This document shows, piece by piece, positions 9,921-18,783 of a DNA stretch of 64,000 nt. Origin of the DNA: Ensifer adhaerens (GTDB lineage: Bacteria; Pseudomonadota; Alphaproteobacteria; Rhizobiales; Rhizobiaceae); contig OCMG01000004.1 of the NCBI GenBank assembly GCA_900215285.1, positions 62,001 to 126,000 on the forward strand, given 5' to 3'. The notes under the pieces are model-generated. The model did no database searches. It worked only from the letters and a program-made list of their open reading frames with translations, and was not told the origin of the DNA. The stretch's first letter is position 1, and each line of letters starts with the position of its first letter. Both the position numbers and the translations under genes were made by a program.

Positions 9921-10905
9921 CCGCGGCGTTCCTTTCAGCCGTGAGGCGATCGACAACAAACCTAGGCCTACGCTTCACCTCAATGAAGATCTTGCCGATA
10001 TATTCGCCCAGAATCCCGATCGCACTCATGTTCAGACCGCCAATCAGGTAAATGGGGACGACGGTGGAGGTCCAGCCGGGCACCACCTTGCCAACGGCCG
10101 ACCCCAGCAGCGCGTAAACAGTCAGGAGCAACGAGCAGCCGAAAACGATCAGGCCGACAGCCGTGATCACGCGCAGCGGCTTGACGGAAAACGAGGTGAC
10201 CCCGTTCCAGGCCAGCATCAGCATCTTCGACAGAGGATATTTACTGACGCCGGCAACCCGCTCCAGTCTGTCGTAATACACGAAGGCGATGTCCTGATGC
10301 AGGATCGGAACGAGACCCCTGAGAAAGAGATTACGCTCGCGGTACTGCATCAGATTCTGAAGCGCGACATTCGACATCAGGCGAAAGTCCGCATGATGCT
10401 CGACCAGGTTGACGCCGAGCCATTTCATGGTCTTGTAGAAACAGTGGGCCGTATTGCGCTTAAAACTGGTGTCGGTGTCGCGGCTCTTGCGCACGCCCAG
10501 AACCAGTTCGGCACCGGCCTGATAGGCCGCGATCATCTCCCGGATGGCATTGAGATCGTCCTGAAGGTCAGCATCGATACTGACACTGATATCGCAGCGG
10601 TTCGTCACATAATAAAGCCCGCTCAGAAGCGCGTTCTGGTGGCCGGCGTTCGAGGCCAGCTTGAGGCCGCGAAACCGATCGGGCTCCCGCCCGGAACGCT
10701 CCAGGATGAGGGACCACGTCTTGTCTTTCGACCCGTCATCGACAAAGACGAGATAGCTGTCCGGCGCGCAGAGCCCCTGATCCACCAGTTCCTGCAGAAA
10801 GGCGCCGATCGTCCCGAAGGTGATCGGCAACATGTCTTCCTCGTTGTAACAGGGAATGACGACTGCCAATCGAGGCAGTCTGGGCCGCTCAACCCGGCGC
10901 CCCAT
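9910..10905 (-). CDS. GT2 polyprenyl-phosphate glycosyltransferase (GtrB/DPM-like)
   Basis: The catalytic domain opens with LAVVIPCYNEED, followed by the donor motif FVDDGSKDKTW and the metal-binding SIDADLQDD, all classic for GT2 enzymes of the GtrB/ArnC/DPM1 group. Two hydrophobic helices lie near the C terminus (VITAVGLIVFGCSLLLTVYA and VPIYLIGGLNMSAIGILGEY), as in transferases that load a sugar on undecaprenyl phosphate at the cytosolic face. The start is uncertain: ATG at 10905 gives 331 residues, while a GTG at 10950 and TTG at 10965 are in frame. Together with the adjacent GtrA and GT-C proteins it would make, flip and use a polyprenyl-phosphate sugar. Confidence 0.85.
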   Translation of the reverse strand: MGRRVERPRLPRLAVVIPCYNEEDMLPITFGTIGAFLQELVDQGLCAPDSYLVFVDDGSKDKTWSLILERSGREPDRFRGLKLASNAGHQNALLSGLYYVTNRCDISVSIDADLQDDLNAIREMIAAYQAGAELVLGVRKSRDTDTSFKRNTAHCFYKTMKWLGVNLVEHHADFRLMSNVALQNLMQYRERNLFLRGLVPILHQDIAFVYYDRLERVAGVSKYPLSKMLMLAWNGVTSFSVKPLRVITAVGLIVFGCSLLLTVYALLGSAVGKVVPGWTSTVVPIYLIGGLNMSAIGILGEYIGKIFIEVKRRPRFVVDRLTAERNAADEQ

Positions 10906-11169
10906 GCAGCCCGGTCGGGTGATCTGTTCGATCTCGAATCTTTCTTCCACGCGAGCGCCAAGCAAAACCGGGTTCCATTCTTTGGTGGTCAGTTCAATAT
11001 CATCGAAATATGGCTGCGCAAAGTCGTCAGTAATGGCAGAGGGGTCGTACGATACCGCGGCTGTGGAAATCAGATGTTGTCCGACTCCGGATAACTTTCC
11101 TTGATTTCACAAAACAAGCTGGCCGCTGCCGCGTGGCGACACCTGCCCCCCACGCTCATCGTACGATGA

Positions 11170-12975
11170 TCATTGCTTCGCTCCCGGCCCGACGCTGAAG
11201 TAATACAACGTTACTGGGCGGTTCTCGAGTTGGTGCGACTCTATCGGACCCGGCGCGGCAGCGCCAGGGAGCGATGCAAAGCGATCGCGAAGCTTTTCCA
11301 CCTCGGATAACGAATTGCTGACTTGAACGATCAGCGAATGCTTCTCCTCGATCTCCTTAAAACGTGCTTCTGGAATGTCGCCTAGATCTTTCGCATCCCA
11401 AGGCGCAGCAACATATCTGAAACCAGTTGAAACCAACGAGCGCCAAAATTCACCGAGTTCGATTTTGATCGTTTCGCCTTCACATCTGTCAGGAAGCTGT
11501 AACGACTCTTGATCAGCAGCCCAAATGAACACCCGTTCAAAGGGATATCCGAGAGAACGGAAAAAACGATGCGCCTCTACTATGGACGCAAGATTTTTCG
11601 CGTTATAGTGGCATCCACCTCTGCCAAAAAAGGCAAGTTGATCCCTGGAGGAACTGTAGCTGACCACAGACATGAGCAAAGAACAAATCAGAACAAAAAG
11701 GAAAATTCGGCGAGACCGCCCTACTGCCAAAGTCAAAAAGAGGATCAGCGCAACAAAGCACACGCCAATGGCGACAAAAAATTCCGTCTCTGTATGAAGA
11801 AAATCCAGGTGTGGGTAGAACCCAAAAGGAGCGATGATAACGAAGACAGTTATAGCAACAATCAGGACGAACGACAGACCTAACTTTCGGTCCAGCTCCT
11901 CTGCATTGACTGCAGCGGCTGCGCCCACCAAACCGGCCAAAGGAAAGATCAAAGGATAGGCGAAATAAACCCAATCCAAAGATGTCTGACCAACCGTCTG
12001 CCAAAATATCCAAAGAATAGCATAAAAAATATAATTAATTACATAGATCATCTCCACTTTACGTCTTTGAACATTTTTTTCGTTCCGCCAAATGTAATAT
12101 GCCAAAGGAACGCTTACTAGAAGGCCGCTTGCGGCAGGCAATAGGTACAGCCTCTTCATCGAGAGGTACCAAGGCGTACTCCAGTCGTGCCACCACAGGC
12201 TTTGGTGAGAAGCGTCAGCGACAAACGAAGACGCTAGCTTGAATTGTAGCAAGAAAAACCATGGATTCCGCCCTACGCTCCAGTTTACCGCGCACAGCAA
12301 TGCTGTAACTGCGATCGCACCGAGTATACCGAGAAAAACTACCTTCAGAAGCGGCGCGGAACGGCCATTGATTTTTCCATATTGGACCAAGAAGAAGACA
12401 ACAGGAATCGGAACCAAATTCACCATAACGACGATGCTGTGCACCGAGAGTGCTACCATCACGCCGGTTGCGATCGTCCAACGCGCAGAGGCATTGGTCT
12501 CCGCTGCACGAACAGCGCACAGCCAAGAAAGTGCAAAAAACAGCCCGCCACAGCTATTGTGATAGTCCGCGCCCCCAGATGAGTATGAGAAAGTATATGT
12601 CGAATAAAAAAGAACACCAAAAAGAGCACCAACTCGCCCGAGCGTCCGAATCATCACACCGTACAACGCTAGTATTGTTCCACACATAAGCGTTAACTGT
12701 AATGCAACACCCGCATGGTAGGAGTTTAAATTACTCCTTGCGAAATACTCGAGCAAAATCCAAGGAAGCCTTGAAATTTTATAGTAATCATCCAAATATT
12801 CTGGGTTTGTATAATTTAAACCGTAACCCACGTAGTACCAAGTATCCAACCAACCCAGAGGCGAAAAAACCCAATTATCATTTATAAACAAAAATATAAA
12901 AGGAATTAGCACCAAGACGAAAATATCCAAGTTCTTAAACTTGCCTACGTTTCCGCTGTATTTCATTCGGTGCAT
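11170..12975 (-). CDS. AT-rich GT-C-like polytopic membrane protein
   Basis: This 601-residue protein has roughly ten or more hydrophobic helices up to residue 440, then a soluble tail of about 150 residues. I do not recognise a named family, but the layout (first periplasmic loop with PLGWLDTWYYVGYG, later SGGADYHNS) fits GT-C glycosyltransferases that take sugars from polyprenyl phosphate. The start at 12975 has GAG six bases upstream. The gene is far richer in A and T than everything around it (for example the stretch near 12001-12060), a sign of separate origin. It stands divergent to the D-arabinofuranose-type operon at 13305, which makes it the best candidate in the window for the transferase that uses that donor. 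Confidence 0.6.
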   Translation of the reverse strand: MHRMKYSGNVGKFKNLDIFVLVLIPFIFLFINDNWVFSPLGWLDTWYYVGYGLNYTNPEYLDDYYKISRLPWILLEYFARSNLNSYHAGVALQLTLMCGTILALYGVMIRTLGRVGALFGVLFYSTYTFSYSSGGADYHNSCGGLFFALSWLCAVRAAETNASARWTIATGVMVALSVHSIVVMVNLVPIPVVFFLVQYGKINGRSAPLLKVVFLGILGAIAVTALLCAVNWSVGRNPWFFLLQFKLASSFVADASHQSLWWHDWSTPWYLSMKRLYLLPAASGLLVSVPLAYYIWRNEKNVQRRKVEMIYVINYIFYAILWIFWQTVGQTSLDWVYFAYPLIFPLAGLVGAAAAVNAEELDRKLGLSFVLIVAITVFVIIAPFGFYPHLDFLHTETEFFVAIGVCFVALILFLTLAVGRSRRIFLFVLICSLLMSVVSYSSSRDQLAFFGRGGCHYNAKNLASIVEAHRFFRSLGYPFERVFIWAADQESLQLPDRCEGETIKIELGEFWRSLVSTGFRYVAAPWDAKDLGDIPEARFKEIEEKHSLIVQVSNSLSEVEKLRDRFASLPGAAAPGPIESHQLENRPVTLYYFSVGPGAKQ

Positions 12976-13304
12976 TTAAAACTCATTTCAGTTGTCATGG
13001 ATTGGGTTTCTGCGGGTGATAGATAGGTATCTGCGCACTGCGTTGCGGTCAACAAGCATTCGATTTATCCGTTATAATAAGGCGCTATGACTAAAGGGCC
13101 TAAGGCACGGTAGTGGCGGTCTTGGCGCAAATTTCACTGAGGGGCGCCTATACATTTCGACGTTCGGGGACTTGCATGTGTTTCGCGTCGAGACGGTAGA
13201 GGTGGACATCCGTGTTCAGTCCAATGAAAATTGCCCTTTGGGTCGTGGCGTGATAGCAAGCCCCGTTTTCGTCAACCGGCAAGTTCAACAATTCTGACAT
13301 TCTT
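12976..13304. promoter_or_regulatory. Divergent intergenic region with a likely plus-strand promoter
   Basis: This 329-base stretch separates the minus-strand GT-C gene from the plus-strand HAD-UbiA operon. A perfect TATAAT lies at 13073-13078, with TCAACA (four of six matches to TTGACA) 18 bases upstream at 13049-13054. Transcription from here would leave a long leader of roughly 220 bases before 13305. I see no convincing small gene or terminator in it. Confidence 0.45.
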
Positions 13305-14750
13305 ATGATCGAACCTTCTGATCCGCAGCCCATGGCCCCAGTTCTTGCTGTCGACCTCGACGGGACCTTGCTGCGTTCCGACATGCTTTTCGAGACGTTC
13401 TGGTCATCTATTTCAGCGACGATCCAGCAGCCCATGCGGTTCATACAAACCGCGCTCGGAGGCAAGGCCGCGCTCAAGCGGCTGCTGGCAAGACATTCCA
13501 ATATCGATCCGGCGACCCTGCCCTATAACAAGGGCGTCTTGCGCTATATCGAGGAGTGGCGGGCCAAGGGGGGACGCGCGGTTCTCGTGACGGCGAGCGA
13601 TCAGGCGCTGGCAGACGATATCGCCGCCCATCTCGACCTCTTCGACGAGGTTCACGGCTCGGATGGTCGAAAGAACCTGAAGGGGCATGCCAAGGCCGAG
13701 TTTCTGGTGGCTCGTTTCGGCGAAAAAGGCTTCGTCTACATGGGGGACTCCCCTTGTGACCTCGATGTCTGGCGGCACGCGAACAAGGCCGTCACCGTGA
13801 ATGCAGGTGCAAGTCTCAAGCACAAGGCGAGTTCGCTGGGCATTCCGTCCGAACACCTCGCATCCCAGCCTTCGCGATCGAAGCCCTATGTGAAGGCGAT
13901 GCGCCCGCATCAGTGGCTGAAGAACCTTCTGATCTTCCTGCCGATGCTGGCGGCGCACCAGTTCGACATCGAAACGCTCTGGCAGGGCGCGCTTGCCTTC
14001 CTGGCTTTCAGCCTCATGGCCTCGGGCGTCTACGTCCTCAACGATCTGCTCGACCTCCATTCCGACCGCGCGCATCCGCGCAAGCGCAAGCGGCCGTTTG
14101 CCTCCGGCGCTGCCTCGCTGATGCGGGGTACGTTCATGGCGCCGATGCTGATTGCTGGAGGTGTCGGGCTGTCGGCACTGCTGGGCGAGCGGATGCTGCT
14201 CGTCATGATCATCTATTTCATCTTCACCACGGCCTACTCGCTCTGGCTCAAGCGGCAGATGGTGCTCGATATCTGTCTTCTTTCCATGCTCTACACGATC
14301 CGCATCGTGGCAGGCGGGGCGGCAATGTCCATTCCCCTCTCAGTCTGGCTGCTGGCCTTCTCGATGTTCTTCTTCTTCTCGCTGGCAGCCGTGAAACGGC
14401 AGGCGGAACTCGTCGACATGCGCGAGCGCGGCGAGATCCTGGCGACCGGCCGAGGCTACCACGTCGACGACCTGCCGATCATTTCCATGATGGGCATTTC
14501 CGCCGGCTATGTCGCGGTCGTGATCATGGCCTTCTACGTGAATTCCGATGCGATGGTTGTGCTTTACCACCAGCCGACCGCGCTCTGGGGCATCTGCTTC
14601 GTGCTGCTCTACTGGATTACGCACATGGTCATGGTGACCCATCGGGGCGAAATGCATGACGATCCCGTCGTCTATGCCGTGACGGATCGGTTGAGTCAGA
14701 TCTGCGGTCTTTTCATCCTGCTCTTCGTGATGGCCGGAGTGCTGCTGTGA
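13305..14750 (+). CDS. HAD phosphatase-UbiA prenyltransferase fusion (DPPR synthase-like)
   Basis: The 481-residue protein joins two domains. Residues 10-190 are a HAD phosphatase with DLDGTLLRSD (D17, D19) and GDSPCDLDVW. Residues 200-475 are a polytopic UbiA domain with the aspartate-rich motif NDLLDLHSD (246-254) and a second motif LDICLLSMLYTIRIVAGG, as in decaprenyl-phosphate phosphoribosyltransferase (mycobacterial Rv3806c). The likely reaction is transfer of 5-phosphoribose from PRPP to polyprenyl phosphate. The HAD part is a good candidate for removing the 5-phosphate, which would bundle two steps in one chain; that is inference. The next gene starts inside its stop codon. No strong ribosome site precedes 13305, and an ATG at 13332 is possible. 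Confidence 0.85.
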   Translation: MIEPSDPQPMAPVLAVDLDGTLLRSDMLFETFWSSISATIQQPMRFIQTALGGKAALKRLLARHSNIDPATLPYNKGVLRYIEEWRAKGGRAVLVTASDQALADDIAAHLDLFDEVHGSDGRKNLKGHAKAEFLVARFGEKGFVYMGDSPCDLDVWRHANKAVTVNAGASLKHKASSLGIPSEHLASQPSRSKPYVKAMRPHQWLKNLLIFLPMLAAHQFDIETLWQGALAFLAFSLMASGVYVLNDLLDLHSDRAHPRKRKRPFASGAASLMRGTFMAPMLIAGGVGLSALLGERMLLVMIIYFIFTTAYSLWLKRQMVLDICLLSMLYTIRIVAGGAAMSIPLSVWLLAFSMFFFFSLAAVKRQAELVDMRERGEILATGRGYHVDDLPIISMMGISAGYVAVVIMAFYVNSDAMVVLYHQPTALWGICFVLLYWITHMVMVTHRGEMHDDPVVYAVTDRLSQICGLFILLFVMAGVLL

Positions 14751-15169
14751 CGCCGACCACGCTCATCCTGCGCTACAGTGCCTTTGCCGTGATCGCCACG
14801 CTGATCAATCTCGGCAGCCAGCGCATCGTGCTGATGTTCGGCTCCAGCACGCTGCATTTTGCTGCCGCGGTCATCGTCGGCACCGGGACGGGACTCGTCG
14901 TCAAATACATTCTGGACAAGACCTGGATCTTCTTCGACACCGAGGTCGGCATCGAGGCGCATGGCCGCAAATTCACCCTCTACACGGTGATGGGGCTGGT
15001 GACGACGGCCATCTTCTGGAGCATGGAGAGCGCGGCCTGGTTCATGTGGCGGACGGAGGCCGCGCGTGAGATCGGGGCCGTGATCGGACTGGCGATCGGC
15101 TATGTCGTGAAATATCATCTGGACCGGCGCTTCGTCTTTACCGACGCCCGGCTGAAGGCGGCGTCATGA
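14747..15169 (+). CDS. GtrA-family membrane protein (Rv3789-like)
   Basis: The GTG start at 14747 overlaps the upstream TGA (GTGA), and the stop overlaps the next ATG (ATGA), so the gene is embedded in a coupled operon. The 140-residue product has four hydrophobic helices, a conserved GLVVKYILDKTWIF segment after the second helix, and a repeat-like YVVKYHLDRRFVF near the end, the GtrA pattern. In mycobacteria the GtrA-like Rv3789 sits beside dprE1/dprE2 and has been proposed to flip decaprenylphosphoryl arabinose or act with arabinan enzymes. The same place here suggests the same role in the inner membrane. Confidence 0.85.
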   Translation: MTPTTLILRYSAFAVIATLINLGSQRIVLMFGSSTLHFAAAVIVGTGTGLVVKYILDKTWIFFDTEVGIEAHGRKFTLYTVMGLVTTAIFWSMESAAWFMWRTEAAREIGAVIGLAIGYVVKYHLDRRFVFTDARLKAAS

Positions 15170-16485
15170 TGCTGAGCGGCTGGGGGCGGTATCCCCGTCT
15201 CGATACACGCCTTGAGGCCCCGCGCGGGGAAGAGGCGCTGCGTGCCCTGCTCGCCGATCCCCTGATCGCGCGCGGCAACGGCCGTGCCTATGGGGATGCC
15301 GCAATTGGCGTTCCGTTGACGGCGCAGATGCGCAATTTCAACCGCATGATCGCCTTCGACGCGGAAAGCGGCCAACTGGTGGCGGAAGCGGGCGTTCAGC
15401 TGGCCGAAATCATCAGCGCCTTCCTGCCACGAGGTTTCTTTCCGCTGGTGACGCCCGGCACGAAATTCGTGACGCTCGGCGGCGCAATCGCAGCCGATGT
15501 TCATGGCAAGAACCACCACAAGGACGGCAGCTTCGCCGCCTGCCTCGACTGGATCGAGATCATGGGCCCTGACGGCGCAGTCACGCGCTGCTCGCGCGAC
15601 CAGAATGCCGATCTCTTCACGTGGACGGTGGGCGGCATGGGCCTGACGGGTATCATCCTGCGCGCGGCGCTGCGCCTGCGGCGGGTGGAAAGCGCCTGGA
15701 TTCGCCAGACGCTGCTTCCGGCAGCCAATATAGACGAGGCGATGGACCTCTTCGAACGCAATGATGCGGCCACCTATTCCGTCGCCTGGATCGACTGCCT
15801 GAGCCGTGGCGCAGGGCTTGGCCGCTCGCTGGTCATGCTGGGAGAACATGCGTCGCGGGCCGAACTGGACCTGAAGCGGGCCGCCTCCCCCTTCGACATC
15901 GGCCGCCGTCCTTCGCTCGCCGTCCCCTTCGATGCGCCGTCAGGTCTTCTGAACAGCCTGACCGTGCGCGCCTTCAACGAGGCCTATTACTGGAAGGGCC
16001 GCGGCGCCGCCGGAGAAAGCTTCGTCAACTGGGACAGCTATTTCTACCCACTTGACGCGGTTCTCGAATGGAACCGCATCTACGGCCGCAACGGTTTTGC
16101 CCAGTTCCAATGCGTGTTGCCGCTGGAGAGTTCGGCGCGCGGCATGCGGGCGCTGCTGGAGATGATTTCCGATGCCGGCGCCGGCTCTTTCCTAGCCGTG
16201 CTGAAGCGCTTCGGCCCGCAGGAAAGCCGCTTTTCCTTCCCCATGCTTGGCTATACGCTGGCGCTCGACTTTCCGGTCAACCAGCGCATGCTGACACTGA
16301 TGGAGCGGCTCGACCGCATTGTCCTCGAACATGGCGGCCGCTTCTATCTGGCCAAGGACAGCCGCATGAGCGCAGCCACGCTTGCCGCTTCCGATCCGCG
16401 CGCGCAGGGCTTTCGCGACCTGCGCCAGTCTCACTCTCTCGCCGGGCGCTTTCGCTCCGCGCAATCCGAAAGGCTCGCCCTGTGA
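15166..16485 (+). CDS. dprE1: Decaprenylphosphoryl-ribose 2'-oxidase-like FAD protein (DprE1-like)
   Basis: This 439-residue flavoprotein matches mycobacterial DprE1 along its length as I remember that sequence: RGNGRAYGD and GGAIAADVHGKNHHK in the FAD-binding part, GGMGLTGIILRA, YFYPLDAVLEWNRIYG, and AKDSR with its lysine at residue 397, which corresponds to the active-site lysine of DprE1. The expected reaction is oxidation of the ribose 2'-hydroxyl of polyprenylphosphoryl ribose to the keto form. The residue matching Cys387, the benzothiazinone target of the mycobacterial enzyme, is alanine here (A366 in GYTLALDFPV). The ATG overlaps the stop of the GtrA gene, and the stop overlaps the GTG of the partner reductase. 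Confidence 0.9.
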   Translation: MMLSGWGRYPRLDTRLEAPRGEEALRALLADPLIARGNGRAYGDAAIGVPLTAQMRNFNRMIAFDAESGQLVAEAGVQLAEIISAFLPRGFFPLVTPGTKFVTLGGAIAADVHGKNHHKDGSFAACLDWIEIMGPDGAVTRCSRDQNADLFTWTVGGMGLTGIILRAALRLRRVESAWIRQTLLPAANIDEAMDLFERNDAATYSVAWIDCLSRGAGLGRSLVMLGEHASRAELDLKRAASPFDIGRRPSLAVPFDAPSGLLNSLTVRAFNEAYYWKGRGAAGESFVNWDSYFYPLDAVLEWNRIYGRNGFAQFQCVLPLESSARGMRALLEMISDAGAGSFLAVLKRFGPQESRFSFPMLGYTLALDFPVNQRMLTLMERLDRIVLEHGGRFYLAKDSRMSAATLAASDPRAQGFRDLRQSHSLAGRFRSAQSERLAL

Positions 16486-17219
16486 CCCAAGGTCCCGTCC
16501 TCATCATCGGTGCCGCCTCCGATATCGGGAGGGCCACCGCCCATGCCTTCGCGGCCAAGGGCCACGCGATCCAGCTTGCGGCGCGCAACAGCGCCCGCCT
16601 TGAGGCGGACCAGACGGACATCGCCGTGCGCTACGGCGTCAGCGTGACGCTGCATGACTGCGACGCACTGGCGACGGAGAGCCATGCCGGTTTCGTCGAC
16701 AACCTGCCCGAATTGCCGCAGATCGCGGTCTGCGTCGTCGGCGTGCTCGGCGATCAGGCGGAAAACGAGCGCGACATCCAGGCGGCCGTCGCCGTCATGC
16801 GCGCGAACTTCGAGGGGCCGGCAAGCCTCATGGCCGTGCTGGCCAACCGCTTCGAAACACGCGGCTCGGGCACGCTGGTGGGCATTTCGTCCGTAGCCGG
16901 CATTCGCGGGCGCGCCAGCAACTATGTCTATGGCTCCGCCAAGGCCGGCTTCACCGCCTTCCTCTCCGGCCTGCGTAACAGGCTCGCCAAGAAGGGCGTC
17001 CATGTCGTCACCGTGTTGCCGGGCTTCGTCAACACGCAGATGACGGCAGGTATGAACCTGCCGGCAAAGCTGACGGCCGAGCCGCAGGAAGTGGGCGAGG
17101 CCATCGCCCGCGCCGTCGCCAAGGGGCGCAACGTCATCTATGTCCGCCCGATCTGGCAGATCATCATGCTCATCATCCGCCACATCCCGGAAGCGGTGTT
17201 CAAGAAGCTGAGCATCTGA
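16482..17219 (+). CDS. dprE2: Decaprenylphosphoryl-2-keto-erythro-pentose reductase-like SDR (DprE2-like)
   Basis: The GTG at 16482 overlaps the stop of the DprE1-like gene (GTGA) and gives 245 residues; longer in-frame starts run back through that gene and are rejected. The protein is a short-chain dehydrogenase: nucleotide motif IIGAASDIGRATA, catalytic serine in GISSVAG (S136/S137), and YGSAK with Y150 and K154. The C terminus (MLIIRHIPEAVFKKLSI) closely follows that of mycobacterial DprE2, which ends in RHIP..IF.KLPI. It would reduce the 2-keto intermediate to polyprenylphosphoryl-D-arabinose with NADH. The last 20 residues are hydrophobic-basic and may hold it at the membrane. Confidence 0.88.
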   Translation: MTQGPVLIIGAASDIGRATAHAFAAKGHAIQLAARNSARLEADQTDIAVRYGVSVTLHDCDALATESHAGFVDNLPELPQIAVCVVGVLGDQAENERDIQAAVAVMRANFEGPASLMAVLANRFETRGSGTLVGISSVAGIRGRASNYVYGSAKAGFTAFLSGLRNRLAKKGVHVVTVLPGFVNTQMTAGMNLPAKLTAEPQEVGEAIARAVAKGRNVIYVRPIWQIIMLIIRHIPEAVFKKLSI

Positions 17220-17337
17220 CACCGCCTGGAAGGAAGAGCCTTCCCAGAAAGGTTGGATCGCGGCGCATTCCTTTGCGGCGCGAGTTCCTATAAAACGCCG
17301 TCACCCATTCCATCTTCAAGGTTGCCAAGAGCCATTC

Positions 17338-18768
17338 ATGACCCAGACGTTCTCGATTGAAGCCATTGTCCTCGGTCGCAATGACAATTACGAGCCCAAC
17401 TGGCTCGCCAAGCTCTATGCTTCGATCGCTTATAACAGGGCGCTGTTCGAAGGCAGCAACGTGGATTTTCGGGTGACCTTCGTCGAGTGGAATCCGCCGC
17501 CGGAAAATCCGCTGATCTCGCCGGATCTGGTGAAGACGTTCCCCCATGTCCGCGCCATCGTCGTGGATGCAGAGGTCCATGCCCGCCTCTGCACGGCGGA
17601 CAATCTGGACTTCATGCTGAACCACTCCTACAACTGCGCTCTCCGCACGAGCAGCTCGGACTTCCTGCTGATCACCAGCGGCGATCTGTTCTTCGGCGAG
17701 CAACTGGCAGACAGGATCAAGACGAAGGGTCTCAAGCCTGGCTGCCTTTATCGCGCGGAGCGTGTCAATATCCGTGAAGATATTGACTTCTCGACCGCAG
17801 ATGCGGCGATCCTCGAAAACCCCGCCAATATCGTCAGCATCAACACCTGCACCGAACCGCCCTATGACAAGCCTCCCTATACCCATGCCTGCGGCGACTT
17901 TCTGATGGTGGACCGGGCGACCATGAATGGTCTGCGCGGCTTTGACGAGGGCATTTCCTTTGCCCGGCTGCATCTCGATTCACGCTTCTGCTACAATGCC
18001 ATGGCCGCCGGTCTGGATTGTGAACTGCTGGGACAGATTTTCCACATCAACCACGGCAATTCCTATATGAACCGGCCGAACAACTATCCGGGCAAGGCTT
18101 ATGACTTCAATGCCAACCTGCCCTATCTGAACTCGCGGGACTGGGGCCTGCACACCCATACATGGCATGCGTTGGGCGAGCGCCTGTGGCGAATTTCCAG
18201 TCCCGACCTTGAACGTCCGGCTGACGGCCTGCCGTCAAGCGAGATCGAAACCGCCAACGCGGTTCTCCTGCGCATGGCGCAGGCGAAGAGCGGACGCCAG
18301 CCGCTTCAGCCTCTTGAACATATCCCGCTGGATGTGATCGAGATCGATCCGGCCAGCATTCGCGCTGAAGATCACTGGACAGGGTCCCTGGTCGAAGGGA
18401 CGGCTGCGCCGGTCCTCATCACGACGGTTGCCGCGCAGTGGGGCTATTCGGCCTTTCTGCGAGTGGAGATTCCGCAGGAGAGTCAGTTAGACTGGAGCTG
18501 GATGAAGCTCGACATGGAAGGCGTGTCGGGTCAGGCCGGCGTCAGCGCACTTTCCGGCAACGACTTGATGAATGAGCATTACATCAACGGCGACGGTCGG
18601 CGTCAGGTTGTCTACATTCCCATGCCGGCGGATGGCGAAGGCCTGATGTTCCGCAATTCAGGCGCGGAGGGGCCCGCGCAATTGCGCGTTCACGCCATCA
18701 CCTTGCTCCGGCAGGCGCGGGTTCAGATGAGCTTCGACCATTTGTTACTCCCGAATGAGGCACATTGA
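17338..18768 (+). CDS. Glycosyltransferase-like protein with GRNDNY motif and C-terminal beta domain
   Basis: The protein of 476 residues begins FSIEAIVLGRNDNY, then alternates strands and helices as a GT-A fold would, with an S-G-D-L-F acidic segment (LLITSGDLFFGE) in the place of a metal-binding DxD and a later HACGDFLMVDRA. Residues from about 330 on look all-beta (FLRVEIPQESQ, RQVVYIPMPADGEG) and could be a carbohydrate-binding or accessory domain. The GRNDNY start is shared with the 777-residue protein at 26179-28512, so the two are probably distant paralogues. AAGAG lies upstream of the ATG. It is followed 15 bases later by the formyltransferase gene. Function as a glycosyltransferase is inference. 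Confidence 0.6.
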   Translation: MTQTFSIEAIVLGRNDNYEPNWLAKLYASIAYNRALFEGSNVDFRVTFVEWNPPPENPLISPDLVKTFPHVRAIVVDAEVHARLCTADNLDFMLNHSYNCALRTSSSDFLLITSGDLFFGEQLADRIKTKGLKPGCLYRAERVNIREDIDFSTADAAILENPANIVSINTCTEPPYDKPPYTHACGDFLMVDRATMNGLRGFDEGISFARLHLDSRFCYNAMAAGLDCELLGQIFHINHGNSYMNRPNNYPGKAYDFNANLPYLNSRDWGLHTHTWHALGERLWRISSPDLERPADGLPSSEIETANAVLLRMAQAKSGRQPLQPLEHIPLDVIEIDPASIRAEDHWTGSLVEGTAAPVLITTVAAQWGYSAFLRVEIPQESQLDWSWMKLDMEGVSGQAGVSALSGNDLMNEHYINGDGRRQVVYIPMPADGEGLMFRNSGAEGPAQLRVHAITLLRQARVQMSFDHLLLPNEAH

Positions 18769-18783
18769 AAGGCGAGCCACTCC

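Noticed and set aside
13305..17219. Nod factor arabinosylation genes (noe type)
   Set aside because: The enzymes are of the right kind, but no nodulation genes or nod-box-like sites are visible in the window, so the role is more likely in LPS/EPS.
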